From positions 4,838,501 to 4,902,500 of the forward strand of contig OX359192.1 in NCBI GenBank assembly GCA_947172415.1: DNA of 64,000 nt. The letters are read 5' to 3'. The stretch is from Chondrosia reniformis. Its lineage: Eukaryota > Porifera > Demospongiae > Chondrillida > Chondrillidae. The first letter of the stretch is position 1, and each line of letters begins with the position of its first letter. The translations under genes were made by a program, and so were the position numbers. The notes beneath the pieces are model-generated. The model did no database searches, was not told the origin of the DNA, and was given only the letters and a program-made list of their open reading frames with translations. Below, piece by piece: positions 25,701-36,291 of the stretch.

Positions 25701-26040
25701 CACAGGAAACCTTTTGATCTAAGATCTACAGTCATCTCATGTGACTGTAGAGCGGATTCACTATCAAGGAGGAAGAGAAAACAATAATCTAAACGCATGC
25801 CGTAATTCCGCTAGCAACTACTCACAAGCAGAGGAGACTATCCCAACTAGGGGGAGTACTAGTGGACACTTGAGTGGAAGCTTTTTCCTTCCCGACTGTG
25901 AAATGTAAATAGAGTTGTTCGCCTTTGGGCGCATCCTCTGGTATTGTCACGAACCTCACTAAAGAGTATGCGAATGTTCAATTTATAAGACAGTATGTGT
26001 TTTGATAGAAATACTTACCAAAGATCCACAAGGTCGGCAT
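13745..26040 (-). CDS. UNC13: UNC13/Munc13 orthologue, vesicle priming factor
   Basis: A gene of about 30 exons runs from ATG at 26040 to TAA at 13745, estimated at 1,300-1,400 residues. Domains in order: an N-terminal C2A-like domain (25958-25402; SKGFLWDQTIASLALPL); an acidic, low-complexity linker (24543-24009); and a full C1 domain (23044-22937 and 22562-22501) with the complete H-X12-C-X2-C-X13-C-X2-C-X4-H-X2-C-X7-C spacing. Then come a central C2 domain (21985-20357; AMDRIKVRVWNESDN, SDQFLGEKIIEVRNL), a MUN region (20103-15290, including KYPAGSEKTANPREFFLG) and a C-terminal C2 with the family tail ending in LAQRNDELAKEFISLKQEAR (13971-13745). In other animals UNC13 opens syntaxin and primes vesicles at the plasma membrane and responds to diacylglycerol through C1. 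Central C2 calcium ligands appear substituted. One or two small exons (near 25240-25400 and 14150-14890) are not resolved. Confidence 0.9.
15473..15725. mobile_element. Decayed foldback related to Penelope-type repeat
   Basis: The left part (15488-15565: AGGATTTCTTCTAACTGTGT, GAGCATCTAAAGACAC) and the right part (15650-15712: CATCTTCAGATGCTCC) are inverted relatives of one sequence. The same two blocks flank the GIY-YIG remnant at 42680-43205. The copy here is internally deleted. It sits within an UNC13 intron. Confidence 0.45.
17222..17325. repeat. GGAT-type simple repeat
   Basis: The tract consists of variable GATGGATGG and GGTGGATTG units, purine-rich on the plus strand. It lies in an intron of UNC13. 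Confidence 0.6.
18911..18916 (-). terminator. Pol III terminator of the tRNA-Trp gene
   Basis: Six consecutive T on the minus strand begin three bases after the tRNA 3' end. A second T run (18901-18907 region) backs it up. Confidence 0.75.
18919..18990 (-). tRNA. tRNA-Trp (anticodon CCA)
   Basis: Read on the minus strand, the 72 bases fold as a complete cloverleaf. The acceptor stem pairs GACTCCG with CGGGGTC and is followed by discriminator A. The D arm pairs GCGC with GCGC, the anticodon stem pairs TCTGA with TCAGA around loop CTCCAGA, and the T arm is GCGTG-TTCGAAT-CACGT. The anticodon at loop positions 34-36 is CCA, decoding UGG. Internal A and B boxes are intact (TGGCGCAACGG; GTTCGAATC) and a T6 run at 18911-18916 follows as a Pol III terminator. 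No 3' CCA is encoded, as usual in eukaryotes. The gene lies inside an UNC13 intron, on the same strand. Confidence 0.95.
20709..20928. repeat. 20 bp minisatellite
   Basis: About eleven copies of ACACAGAGATACAACTATAC occur head to tail. The first eight or so are identical; the last three carry small changes (ACAAATATACATAGAGAGAT). The array sits in an intron between two C2-domain exons of UNC13. Confidence 0.9.
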
Positions 26041-26197
26041 TACTGCTTAAGTAACTCTGGTATTTAGGAAAGATTTGTATCGCTAACCCGTGTCCTTTAC
26101 ATCCGGACTTTATATAGACTCACGAAAGGACAAACGTCGTGTGGGGAAGCCCCTTTGTATTTACGAGTTTTGTTTTCACCTAGACAATAACAATAAA
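26041..26197. promoter_or_regulatory. Shared divergent promoter, UNC13 / CCDC34-like
   Basis: The start codons of UNC13 (-) and the CCDC34-like gene (+) are separated by 157 bp, so both transcripts must start within or very near this spacer. I see no convincing TATA box at a standard spacing. Confidence 0.6.
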
Positions 26198-27487
26198 ATG
26201 GCGCTCAATTGCAAGGAAAGTGAATATAGCAGTGAAGAGTTCGAGCTGTCATCTGTTAATGAAAGCCCGATTACTACAAATTCAGTTTCCATTTTAGAGT
26301 TAGATAGTATTGGAAAAGTGGTAAATGGAGGTAATTCTGAAAACGGGAGTAAAATTGTTGTAACGAGTCTGGATTCAATTTCTGTCTCCGAATCTATCAA
26401 AAACGGCTTTGACATGAGACAAGCAGTGTATTTAGAATGGAAAAAGAGAAAACATGCCCATTTCCTTGAAAAGAAGCACAAGGAGGATCTGGAAAAGAAG
26501 CAAACATCGGAAAGGGACAAGCTGAATAAGGAAGGATTGAAACGGAAATGTGAAAGGGCTATACATGAATGGGAAGTTAAGAAGGAACAAGAAGCAACTA
26601 TAAAGAGAGAAAAGTTAAAAAATCTTAAGGGTGAGTACACAGTGATGCAATATATGTAAACTATGCATTAAAAACGCATGAATTGTGACACAGCAAAGTG
26701 CTCAGGATGGTGCTAAGGTATGGTCACTGGGAGTGTAGGCTTGTATGTCATACGAAGAAAACTGTTTAGTCTTTTTTATTTCCCTCACAAATAATACAGT
26801 CCCTACCTTTTTCACCTTTCAAACCTTTCTGTATGTCTCCCTGCTTTTTGGTTTAATGTTGACTCAAGTCTTTTTTTAATAGATGAGAAAGTTAGAAAGG
26901 AGCAAGAAGAGAAAGAAAAATTGACTAAAGATATACAGAAAGCTATGCAGACTTGGAAAGAAAAGAAGAAAGTTAAACTAGCTGCTGAAGTAAGAGAAAA
27001 AAAAAGACTAGAGAAGGAGGTAGCTGAGAGAAAGAAGGAAGAGGAATTAGAGAAAGAAAAAATCTCAAATAAAGCATACCAAGTATGGAAAGAAAAAAAG
27101 AAGAAATATATGAAAGAAAGTAGAAATAAACAAGCTGCCTTAGAAAAAAAAAAAGATGCTGTGGAACTAAAGAATAAAATGGAAAAAGAAAAGTCTGCTG
27201 AAGAGGCATATAGAGTTTGGAAAAGCAATAAGGAGTATGCCTCTGATTCATCTTTCACATCCTCTAATTCCTCAGCCAGCTTGGTAAGGCCGGCATGGTG
27301 TCCTGCTAGATCAATAAAATATGATAACAGTATGCTATCTGATTCAAAGCCATATTTAAGGAAAACACAGTCTCCAAAACAGAAGAGCTTCATTGTCCAG
27401 GCCGAGGAAGCTGGAAAAAAGCCAAAAAAGAAGACAATCCAGGTTTGCTGTCAAACTGTTGAATATTGGTGTTCCTGTTCTGATTGA
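26198..27487 (+). CDS. CCDC34-like coiled-coil protein
   Basis: Two exons, 26198-26630 and 26883-27487, join in phase 1 and encode 345 residues. An acidic, serine-rich N-terminus (to about residue 75) is followed by a long, highly charged helical region rich in K and E (about 80-280). Within it the pattern A-x-x-x-W-K/E-x-K-K recurs: AVYLEWKKRK, AIHEWEVKKE, AMQTWKEKKK, AYQVWKEKKK and AYRVWKSNK. This spacing of tryptophans in coiled coil is typical of the CCDC34/MAP9 (DUF4207) family, linked to cilia, sperm tails or microtubules. The C-terminus contains PAWCPARSIKYD and a short cysteine-rich end. It is transcribed away from UNC13, and AATAAA is present near 27605. Family membership is fairly likely; the exact orthologue is not settled. 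Confidence 0.7.
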
Positions 27488-28487
27488 ATGTGCAATATAT
27501 ATATGATCAACTGCAGTACCAATTTTTATTTGTGTAACTATGCAATTAGGAAATGTACACACATACGTGCACACACGTTTCTTTCTGTAACATAGTGGTC
27601 ATCCAATAAATTATATGCAATACTTCAGTGATATATGTTATTAACATGAGTAGTAAATCTTAGCATAACTTATTAGCAGAATTTTTATGTTTGCTAATAA
27701 AACTATTAACTAGGAAACAGAAGTCTGTAATTTCGAGTAAAAACACTTGAGGGGTTACAAAGATTTTCATTTAGTTGGATTTTGAATTGGGCCTCCATTT
27801 ACCTTATTGGCTGATGAACCTCAAATTTAAAATGACATTGGAAATTTATATTGGGTCAGACATTGAATCCTGTATTATGATTACGTGTACCTACGGAAAT
27901 TAAGTTTATGGTAGGTTGTTTGTTTGAAACCATCCAGGACAAAATAAATTTGCAAATTAACCATGCATGACATCTGAACTAACTGCTGCTTTAAATTTGA
28001 ACTAATTGACTAATCTCAATAATTTGAAACTCTTGGGGATCCACGCTGAATAATCATGCGCATATCACATGAACTACGAAACTGTACATGAATCATATAC
28101 AGTAGGAAAAGTGTAAGCATACAAATAAAACATAATTATGTTAAAAATAAAAGAGTTACATTAGAGAGATCCCAAAAGTTCACCACTAAATTTGGTAGTC
28201 GTTAAGTATGGTTGGTGCAAAGAGCATTGAATTTAGCATTACTGTTGAGTAACGGTTCTGTTTCATCATCAGAAATCACTTCAGGGTGACACTCCTTATT
28301 TTGAATTTGAGGGCTGGCTCTGACAGCATTAACCAAACATAGACATGTATTTTTGCCCTTTGTGGCACACACAGAACACAGGGACACCTGAATAGATCCT
28401 GAATCTTCAAAAAATGTGACAAAAATATTTCTACATACTTCCAGTTGTGTGTAACATCCAAAACTAATGAACAGTTGACACAACTGG
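27488..28487. other. Intergenic spacer between convergent genes
   Basis: About 1 kb lies between the stop codons of the CCDC34-like gene and MFSD12. It contains a polyadenylation signal for the first gene (about 27605) and AT-rich sequence. I see no further gene. Confidence 0.6.
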
Positions 28488-31400
28488 TTACTTGCCTGCT
28501 TTGCTTTTTGCTGTTTTCTTTTTCTTATATCTCCTCCATTGTGTGGCACCAACTAACAGTGCCAATCCCACAAAGGCAAGCAGACTAGCTCCTCCAGGAA
28601 CATATGCAAGCACATGGCGGTAGAAGGGAACACAACCAGGACAACAAACACTGAAAAGGAGATGTACCTCATCCTCAAAGTATGATCAACAATACAAAAA
28701 TTAATCAATAATATCATCATTGGACTCTGGATGTTACCCCACCCACTCCTGTCTCCTGAGGAGCTCTATTAACAAATGGGTGGAACTGAAGTTCATTTAC
28801 TGGGAATGGGCAGGGTAAAATTCAGAGTCAAATGATGATGATAATCAAAGCCTACGTATTTTTCAAGTAAAAGGAATGTCCTGTAAACATAGGATATGAT
28901 ATGATCAATACTGTGACCTCAAAAGCTGTATGAACCATATTGTAGTTCCTACCATGTAGGCTAAGCAGAGGCTATGGGCCTTATGGGTATATACTTGGAC
29001 CTGTCAGTTCATACAGGGTAGAACTGCAGTATAGATGCATATATACTGCAAGTCTACATGGCAACAAGGAATTTTATACATATCAAATAAGGCGAAACTT
29101 CCTTGCTTCTTCAGCGACTACCCTAACCCTGACTCACGCATCTCCATGACAAGGATGTAATATCTGGATGACTTGAATGGCAATTCCATTTGAGAGCTTG
29201 TCACAGAAACTCATTACGCCATATACAAAGGCACCTGCATTCTATATTACAGAAATGGCAACCTGGATTTTTCTACTAGTCACTGCATGCAAGGTATTTA
29301 ACACAGTGTCGTGATAAATATTTCAAAAACTCTGCAACATATAAAATATGTCAACTTTCAGCCACACTTTAAAAACACAAATTTATGCAAAAATAAACTC
29401 GGTGACTTTACAGTACAGGCATGTGTGTATCATAATATTCAAGTGATGCCAATCAATGTCAAAGCTACTGGAGTATGGTTGGCTGACCTTTCTGTTACCA
29501 ATCAGGTCTGCAATTAGGGAGAGGGATGTGACTAGGAGGGTAGAATTCCCAATTCCTAGCAATACCATTGCTCCATAAACTGCGTTTGCACTGAATGTTT
29601 CACTATTCTGCGGCTGTAGCCAAATCCACATGCTATCCAAAAATAAAAATAAAAATCAGTCACAGTACCTTTTAAAATTTCAGTACGTGTGCATCACTTA
29701 CAGTCCTGCCCATGTGACTACTAGTCCAAGAAAGTATGTCATCTACAGTGAAAGGAAGTGGTAACACACAAAATTACCAAACAAGTACAAGGTACACATA
29801 ACAGAGAAGTGATAGAATATAGATGCATTGCTATGTTGAGTCTATGACAAGTGAGATTAGTGAGCTTTCCGTAGCAGAGCGAAACAATCAAATATTTCAG
29901 AACGTTTCGGTCGGTAGACCTTCTTCAACTGATTAGGTTAAACCTTAAACAAACAAACTGTAGTTGGCTCTGGTTACCTATTAGTATCAGCTGAAGAAGG
30001 TCTACGGACTAAGACATTCTAAAACATGTGATTGTTTTGCTCTACTACAAAAGCTCATTATTCCTTCTTGTCATAAGAGAGTAGTAAAACCTTTAACAAA
30101 CACATACGTGAAGGATAACGAGTATATTATTGTAAGTGTACATGACATTTTTTCATCTATGAGAAGGCTAAAGGTAGCATAATCTGTAAGATGCAATTCT
30201 CTAACTGAATCTGTTATTTCCGCATTTGAAGAGTTTATAGTAATTGAGGTAAACTGAATCACACTGTATACGTGCAGTACAATAGGATTTATAGAAAGTG
30301 TCCTTTGCAAGGTTTTCCTTATATGGTAGATCAGTGAAATATCAGTAGGATTGGAAAAGAGCTAGTCTTGGAGTTTTTCTTTAGGAGGCTTCACTGTACG
30401 TATATGTATCATGAAGTGATAGGGCTTATTTGTCGCGATCATGATGATATATCATCATATTGCTGATGAAGACCTATGGGTTGAAACGTTCAATTCCAAA
30501 GATTTAATGTTGCTGTTGCTCAATAAACTTCATATATCGTATATGTATCATGTACACCAAGGATAATACGTATATAATGTGATATCGGTCACTTACATAT
30601 CGCCCAAGTAGTTTATTTATATACTTTTGTCCAACTGTAAACACCAAACTTGGTACGTATATTGCTAAAGGAGCTATGGCCACACTGATCTATAAATAGA
30701 GCAAACAACATAGCGGAACTTATAACAATGTATACTGTCATACTTTACACCCTACGAAATAACACTACAATAAGGTAGTACTCATAAATCTTACTCTTCC
30801 AAGGTTGAGACTGTCCAATACATAAAAGGGGGAGTAGAGTTGGGTTAGGTTCACTACCAGCCTTGAGCACATATAGACTATAGCACACTGTATACAGAAA
30901 GCTGTCAATTAGTACAAGTGGGTATGTACAGTACATGAATACCAACCATATAAAATTCAGGTAATTTGAACCACTGATACCATTTTGAAAGTTCATTGCT
31001 CCCAGATTCTGCTACTGTAGATTCTGTCCTGCTTGGGGGAGGAGGCTCTTTGACTCCAATGTGGAAGATAGCAGAAAATATCAATCCAAAACAAATAATG
31101 CCTGCAGCCATTCCCTGCAAATTGTGATGGCAAATGTACACAGTACTTTCAAATAAACTCAAAGAGACAAACACAGTGATTGCACACAATGTGCAAAAGT
31201 AAGGCGAGTGATGTTAAGCTAGAGAAGAGGTTTTATATCCATTTTTGATGACCTAAATACAATATTCAACAACTCATAGAGCCCATATCCGAGTCAATCA
31301 TTCACACAGTGGGCTGACCCATAACAATGGGATACAGTTGTGTAGATAGCTACAGATGAAATATTCAAGCTGGCAGGAATACTGATTAAGGGTGGAATTC

Positions 31401-34400
31401 CTAGTAAAAAGCTTTCTGGTTCAGGGAAGAAAGGAAAAAAAATGAGAAAAAGAACGTATGCTCATACACTCAAAGGAATACTCCACTTTCATTATCCTCC
31501 ACCAAAAGCAATTTTAAAATGACAGCTCAAGGTGAAGTATTAAATGTCTCAGTATGTTCAGGTAGCAGATGAAAGCTGCTGACTATGTAGATTGCATGCA
31601 GAAGGCTTGCAGCACTTATGGTCAAGCTAAGTGGTAAAATGTTCTATTCTTAGCATTTTGGACATTGGTTAGTAATTCAGAACTACCATAGATCGGGATA
31701 TGAATGCGAGAGTTAAAGATTGCGAATTGCGCGTTTAAGGTAACATTGTGGTTAAAGAATGCGAGATAAAGCTTAGGTGTACGGGATGTGTATACGAAAT
31801 TATAAGGTGTCAAATCAATACGTGTCAAAAGATTGCGCATACAGTCAAAACTCGCAATTCGCATTCTTTTGACACACGCATTCAATTCCCGATATACGGT
31901 ATCTGATAATCTCAAACTCTTGGGTATTAATCAATAAACCACTAATGAGAATTTAAGCTGAATAGTGGAAGTTGTTACGAAGAATTGTTATAGCATTAGC
32001 CAAGAATAAGAATTGTAACAAACATGGTCACAGGAAGTGTGACAGCAATGTATTATTAGTATATATGTACATAGTTGTAACAAATGTCACCACTCCGATG
32101 AAAGGAGGCTTTATAACTATAGTATTCAATTAATGTTTCCTTGGCCTCAACAACTTGTCAACTATAACTAGGAAAATGTTGTGTAGATCAAATACGAGGT
32201 TAAGGAAACACTTAAATACATTAAATGTTATGTAATACCATACAAAGGTGAATCTACACAAAGGAGGGTTGTAAAATATACATTATGGTACTGGTGTAGA
32301 TGCCTAATTAGACCATTTGTGCAATAAACTATGCATATACAGTAAATTCTACTTTGGTTCTATAGGTTCTAGAGGACCTTTTGTGAAATAAAGAGAATAT
32401 AGGCTTGACTACTAGGGATATTGCTATCTGGAGTAGTCCCACATAGCCAGACCCTTTTTCTTAATCACTTACCACAATGTATTTACATATGTACAGGAAT
32501 TAGGTTGTTTTCACACTGTAAAGGCATTTATTATTCACAAGTGTTGTTGCAGTGACAGGAGATCTGTAATAGAAACACCCCAGATCCTTTTCTTACTTTT
32601 GATAAGGAAGTGATTAGGGAAAAGGGTGTTGCTATGCATAACTATTATGGAGGGATATTCATGATTTCATTGTACAATTTAGAATTAAAGTGCTACTAAT
32701 AGATCTAAAAGGTCATACTAATGTTAGTTCTTTAATTAGGGTTAAATGTCAATGGAGTCCTTGTTAATACCTAATAGGTCTAAAACTAGTGAAAATGTTT
32801 TTTGCCAGGCCTAATGATAAGCAGTGTCTTTCCATAAAATATTTTCACAGAGAAGCATAAACAGGTTATAGTAGCTACTGGTATAAGTCATTACTCCAAG
32901 AATATCAACTCTTTGCTTAAGAACTGTACATCTGCAGTAAATGAAACGTTATGTGTGTTAGTGAACTAACACGCCACCGGGGTACCAGCTACTCCCATCA
33001 AACTGTCAGTATGCATATTTCAATGTATTAGACAATATGATGATTCGTTAATCTGTGTGATTTCCTAAATAGTTATGTGAATGCATCAATGGAAGAATGT
33101 TCACTAGCTAAAGTAGTACTAAACTCAAGAGAGGCCACAATGTTAATTATCAATCAGAAGTTGTAGGTACTGGATCAATTTAAGAAGCTACAAAAATTAA
33201 TTTTATTAGACAATTGTAGGGTATGTAGGTGTATCTCTCATTTATATACAACATTAATAAGACCATGTTTCATTGGTCTAATGTTACATGAAAACATTGT
33301 ACATATACAATAATCCATAATTTATCATCATTCATTAAATGCCTCAGTCTGAAAGTATTTAGATTAGTAAAGGTACATTGTAAATGAAAAGTGTCTTAAA
33401 CTTTTGAGCTGTGTATTATATTCAGAAGTGTTCAACTATGAATTGTGATATTACTTTCAATAAAATTACAAGAAATTTCTTCTGAATTGATTACTCTAGA
33501 ACTCTATTTTCTAGGACCTATTCATGAACTGCAAGCTGAAATCAAGTCACGAATTGTACAACTCAATACATACATATGTACGTATGTATCTATATTGTGT
33601 TGACCAAAGTTGTCATTTAGGCATGATAACTAATTCATGTTCAGCATATTTAGGTCTGTCTCTAAAACTAAGTTGCCCAAGCATACTAACTGTATATGAA
33701 ATAGAACAGCCTGTAAGGATTGATATTATCAGCTATAATTTGGGAAACTATTGTCGACTGCCTTCCACCTTTTGAGTGCAACTATCATAAACAAAAAGGC
33801 TGCAGTATTATTGCATAGTCCAGATTGCTTTCTTGCCTTCATTTTATTTAATTACATCACACAGTCCACAACCTACTGTACATGGTAAAGTGCCAAATCA
33901 TAAATCACTGACTGAGTTGCATCATCAAATACATACATAATACGAAGGTAGGACAGTAGTCAAAACTTCATTAAGCTATAGAGCCTGGATTTGAGACATA
34001 TATTGCACACTCATTTGTGTTTTGAAATAATAAATGGCTTCCAAAGAAAACTTGGTGTCAAAACAAAAGAATATACTAACTGTGATTCCATAGCTGCTGA
34101 AAAGTCAAAAACTGACAACTCAGTTTGAAGAATTCTTTATTCTATTACATGCTTTTAGTATATTTCAAAGGATTCAAGGGATCAGTAAGACTTCCAAGAC
34201 TTCACTGATGAATACTGTCCAGAACCAGCCTGGTGTAGTCAATAACAAGTTAATTATGAGGGTTGACGTACTGAAAAATCTTGGCCACTTTGTTAAACGC
34301 AAACTTTACAATTTCAGAGACTTAGGTAGGTATCCTCAAAATGTTAAAGAATAGTAGAAGAAAGGAAACAAACTTAAATTTCCAAATGCTGCCATTTGTA

Positions 34401-36240
34401 CGTATATAATGTATTTAGGTATACACTCCTTGCTGGGGCAACCAAGGTAAATTATATTCCACAATTGTTGTATAACTAGAATAAGAGGCACTTTGGCCTC
34501 TTATTATCCCACTGATAACTCAGTAAAGACCTAAAGCTTGCAAAACGCCTACTTGTGTATGAACCCATTACATAATATAGTGCAAGTACATATGTATATA
34601 TACGTACATATGGCAAGTGTAACAATCAAAAGTAGAATATTATATTTTCATATGTTTTGTTTTTAGCTCATCCACAGTTCTACAGATTACAAACTTTGTG
34701 TTATACTGAGGTTTGACTATAAACACATATTTTACATGTAATTTCAAAGCCCACACACAAGTACTTACATAGAATATGGGTTTATCTCTTGGTGTTAGAG
34801 TTGAGTTACCTCCGTCCAGTAGATGAAGCAGCAGTACACATATTTTACATGTAATTTCAAAGCCCACACACAAGTACTTACATAGAATATGGGTTTATCT
34901 CTTGGTGTTAGAGTTGAGTTACCTCCGTCCAGTAGATGAAGCAGCAGTAGCATCACACCAAAGACAGACAAATTTGACATGATTGTGAAGAAGTACCTAC
35001 AATAAACCAAAGCAGTATGCTGTTAATCACAAAACCGTACCGTGAATACACCATTAGCTTGAGACTGGATTAGTCATAGGCATATGATAATCATATGTAA
35101 ATCAACTACACATATACAAAAATGAACAGCAATAAAATTGCAAGTAGACATCTTTCCATCTGCATGAGAATGAAATCTACCTAATTCTAGTGGAACAGGT
35201 CTTCCCAGAGATTTGCAGTGAACCAATAGACCATTAAAAATGGAGACTACCTTTTAAAGGGACAAGTTTTTGTGCACACTTTATAAACAGTTAGCCTTAA
35301 ATAAGGAAGACTGTTGCATATTTACATTAGTCATACATCCATATTTGCATAGTTGATTATTATACAGCCACCCCTTTTGTAACATAGACACTGTATTATG
35401 TCTCCTCATAGACTGTACAAGAGGTAGTAAGCATGCACTATGGACCGTTCTCTATTATACCATTCATTCTCTCTGTACAATGACAGAAAACCTATTAGCT
35501 CCCACAGGAAATGAGCTAAATTAGGATAGACTTATAAACCACAAGTAGTCTGTTGGTCATACTATGGCTGCACATGGCTACTTGGCCAGAGCCTTTGGTG
35601 GAACACTAATTGGTGGCTAAGACCATTAATACAAGCTGTGGTCCACTTTAAAGATGTCTGAAAAGGAGCACTTGTGGATTGATTATCACTTAACTCCATG
35701 TCAGACATACCTGATAGCATTCAACCCAACTCGCTCACTCTCACAGTCCGTTAAGTCGGGGATGAGGGAGAGATGAGATATTTGTGTTGCAGCCCATCCA
35801 AATTGAAAAACAATGATAAAGGAGGAGAAATAGAGAACTTTGTAACCAATTGCTACATTCTCGCATGTGATACAGTCATGATAGATAAAGAATAGACTAG
35901 CAGCAACGCAAACAGTCCCAATCAGATGCCACGTTTTTCTCCTTCCGTAGCGACATCGCGTCCTATCACATTCATATCCACAGAAGGGAGTACTAAGCGC
36001 GTCAGCTATCTGTCCAATAAGAACTAGAGTACCAGCATAAGCATTTTGTACCCTTAGTACGTAATGAAAATACACTAAAATATACGTAAACCACATGCTC
36101 GCACAGAGGTCATTGAAGACATGTCCAACACCAAATGCAAACCATCTTGGATAGGATAGTTTCCTGCGATCCTTTGTTTCACTGCTGGCTGAGAGAGTCT
36201 CATTACTCATAACTTTCTCTTTACATCCAGGACACGCCAT
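28488..36240 (-). CDS. MFSD12: MFSD12-like lysosomal transporter
   Basis: Nine exons join in phase from ATG at 36240 to TAA at 28488: 36240-35711, 34996-34882, 31114-30947, 30887-30795, 30689-30597, 29742-29702, 29632-29499, 29234-29138 and 28650-28488. The product is 477 residues, close to the usual 480 of MFSD12. Diagnostic stretches are [15 protein letters not shown], the [19 protein letters not shown] loop between TM2 and TM3, [33 protein letters not shown] and ILHPC near the end. MFSD12 belongs to the major facilitator superfamily and is needed for cysteine import into lysosomes and melanosomes. The C-terminus is lysine-rich ([13 protein letters not shown]). A perfect 113 bp tandem duplication overlaps the second exon. 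The gene diverges from SUGP1 across 51 bp. Confidence 0.93.
29870..30060. repeat. Inverted repeat with retroelement-type ends
   Basis: The minus strand near 29935-29900 reads TTGAAGAAGGTCTACCGACC followed by GAAACGTT. The plus strand at 29990-30040 reads CTGAAGAAGGTCTACGGACT followed by AAGACATT. The arms extend about 70 bases around a short centre. Words of the type CTGAAGA-stem-GAAACG are common at the ends of Penelope-like elements, where they correspond to degenerate hammerhead cores. It lies in an MFSD12 intron. Confidence 0.45.
30450..30535 (+). repeat. Retroelement tail-like segment
   Basis: CTGATGAAGACCTATGGGTT and GAAACGTTC are followed by a tail, TGCTCAATAAACTTCATA. The combination resembles the 3' end of Penelope-type or retrozyme-type repeats. 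I could not pair a convincing third helix, so it is probably decayed. Confidence 0.35.
31690..31896. mobile_element. Foldback/MITE-like element
   Basis: The left arm (31690-31735) and right arm (31849-31896) are imperfect inverted copies of roughly 45 bases, sharing ATCGGGA, GAATGCG and GCGAATTGCG. There is no coding content. It lies in the long second intron of MFSD12 (31115-34881). Confidence 0.55.
34723..34948. repeat. Perfect 113 bp tandem duplication across an MFSD12 exon edge
   Basis: Bases 34723-34835 and 34836-34948 are identical throughout. Each unit holds the 3' part of MFSD12 exon 2 (encoding [19 protein letters not shown]), its splice donor and about 45 bases of intron. The upstream copy (transcript order) is the one joined to the rest of the exon. 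The other has a donor but no acceptor and should be silent. The identity implies a very recent event or an assembly artefact. Confidence 0.9.
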
Positions 36241-36291
36241 CTTTTCCCTCGTGACCTGTAGGAGGGGGACTAGGTTAATAGAATTATAAAA
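36241..36291. promoter_or_regulatory. Shared divergent promoter, MFSD12 / SUGP1
   Basis: Only 51 bp separate the two start codons. Transcription of the two genes must start here or inside each other's 5' coding region. No TATA box is visible. Confidence 0.6.

Noticed and set aside
26176..26640. 154-codon minus-strand frame, and a similar one at 26812-27393
   Set aside because: These mirror the lysine- and glutamate-rich coding exons of the CCDC34-like gene, which give serine/phenylalanine-rich antisense frames.
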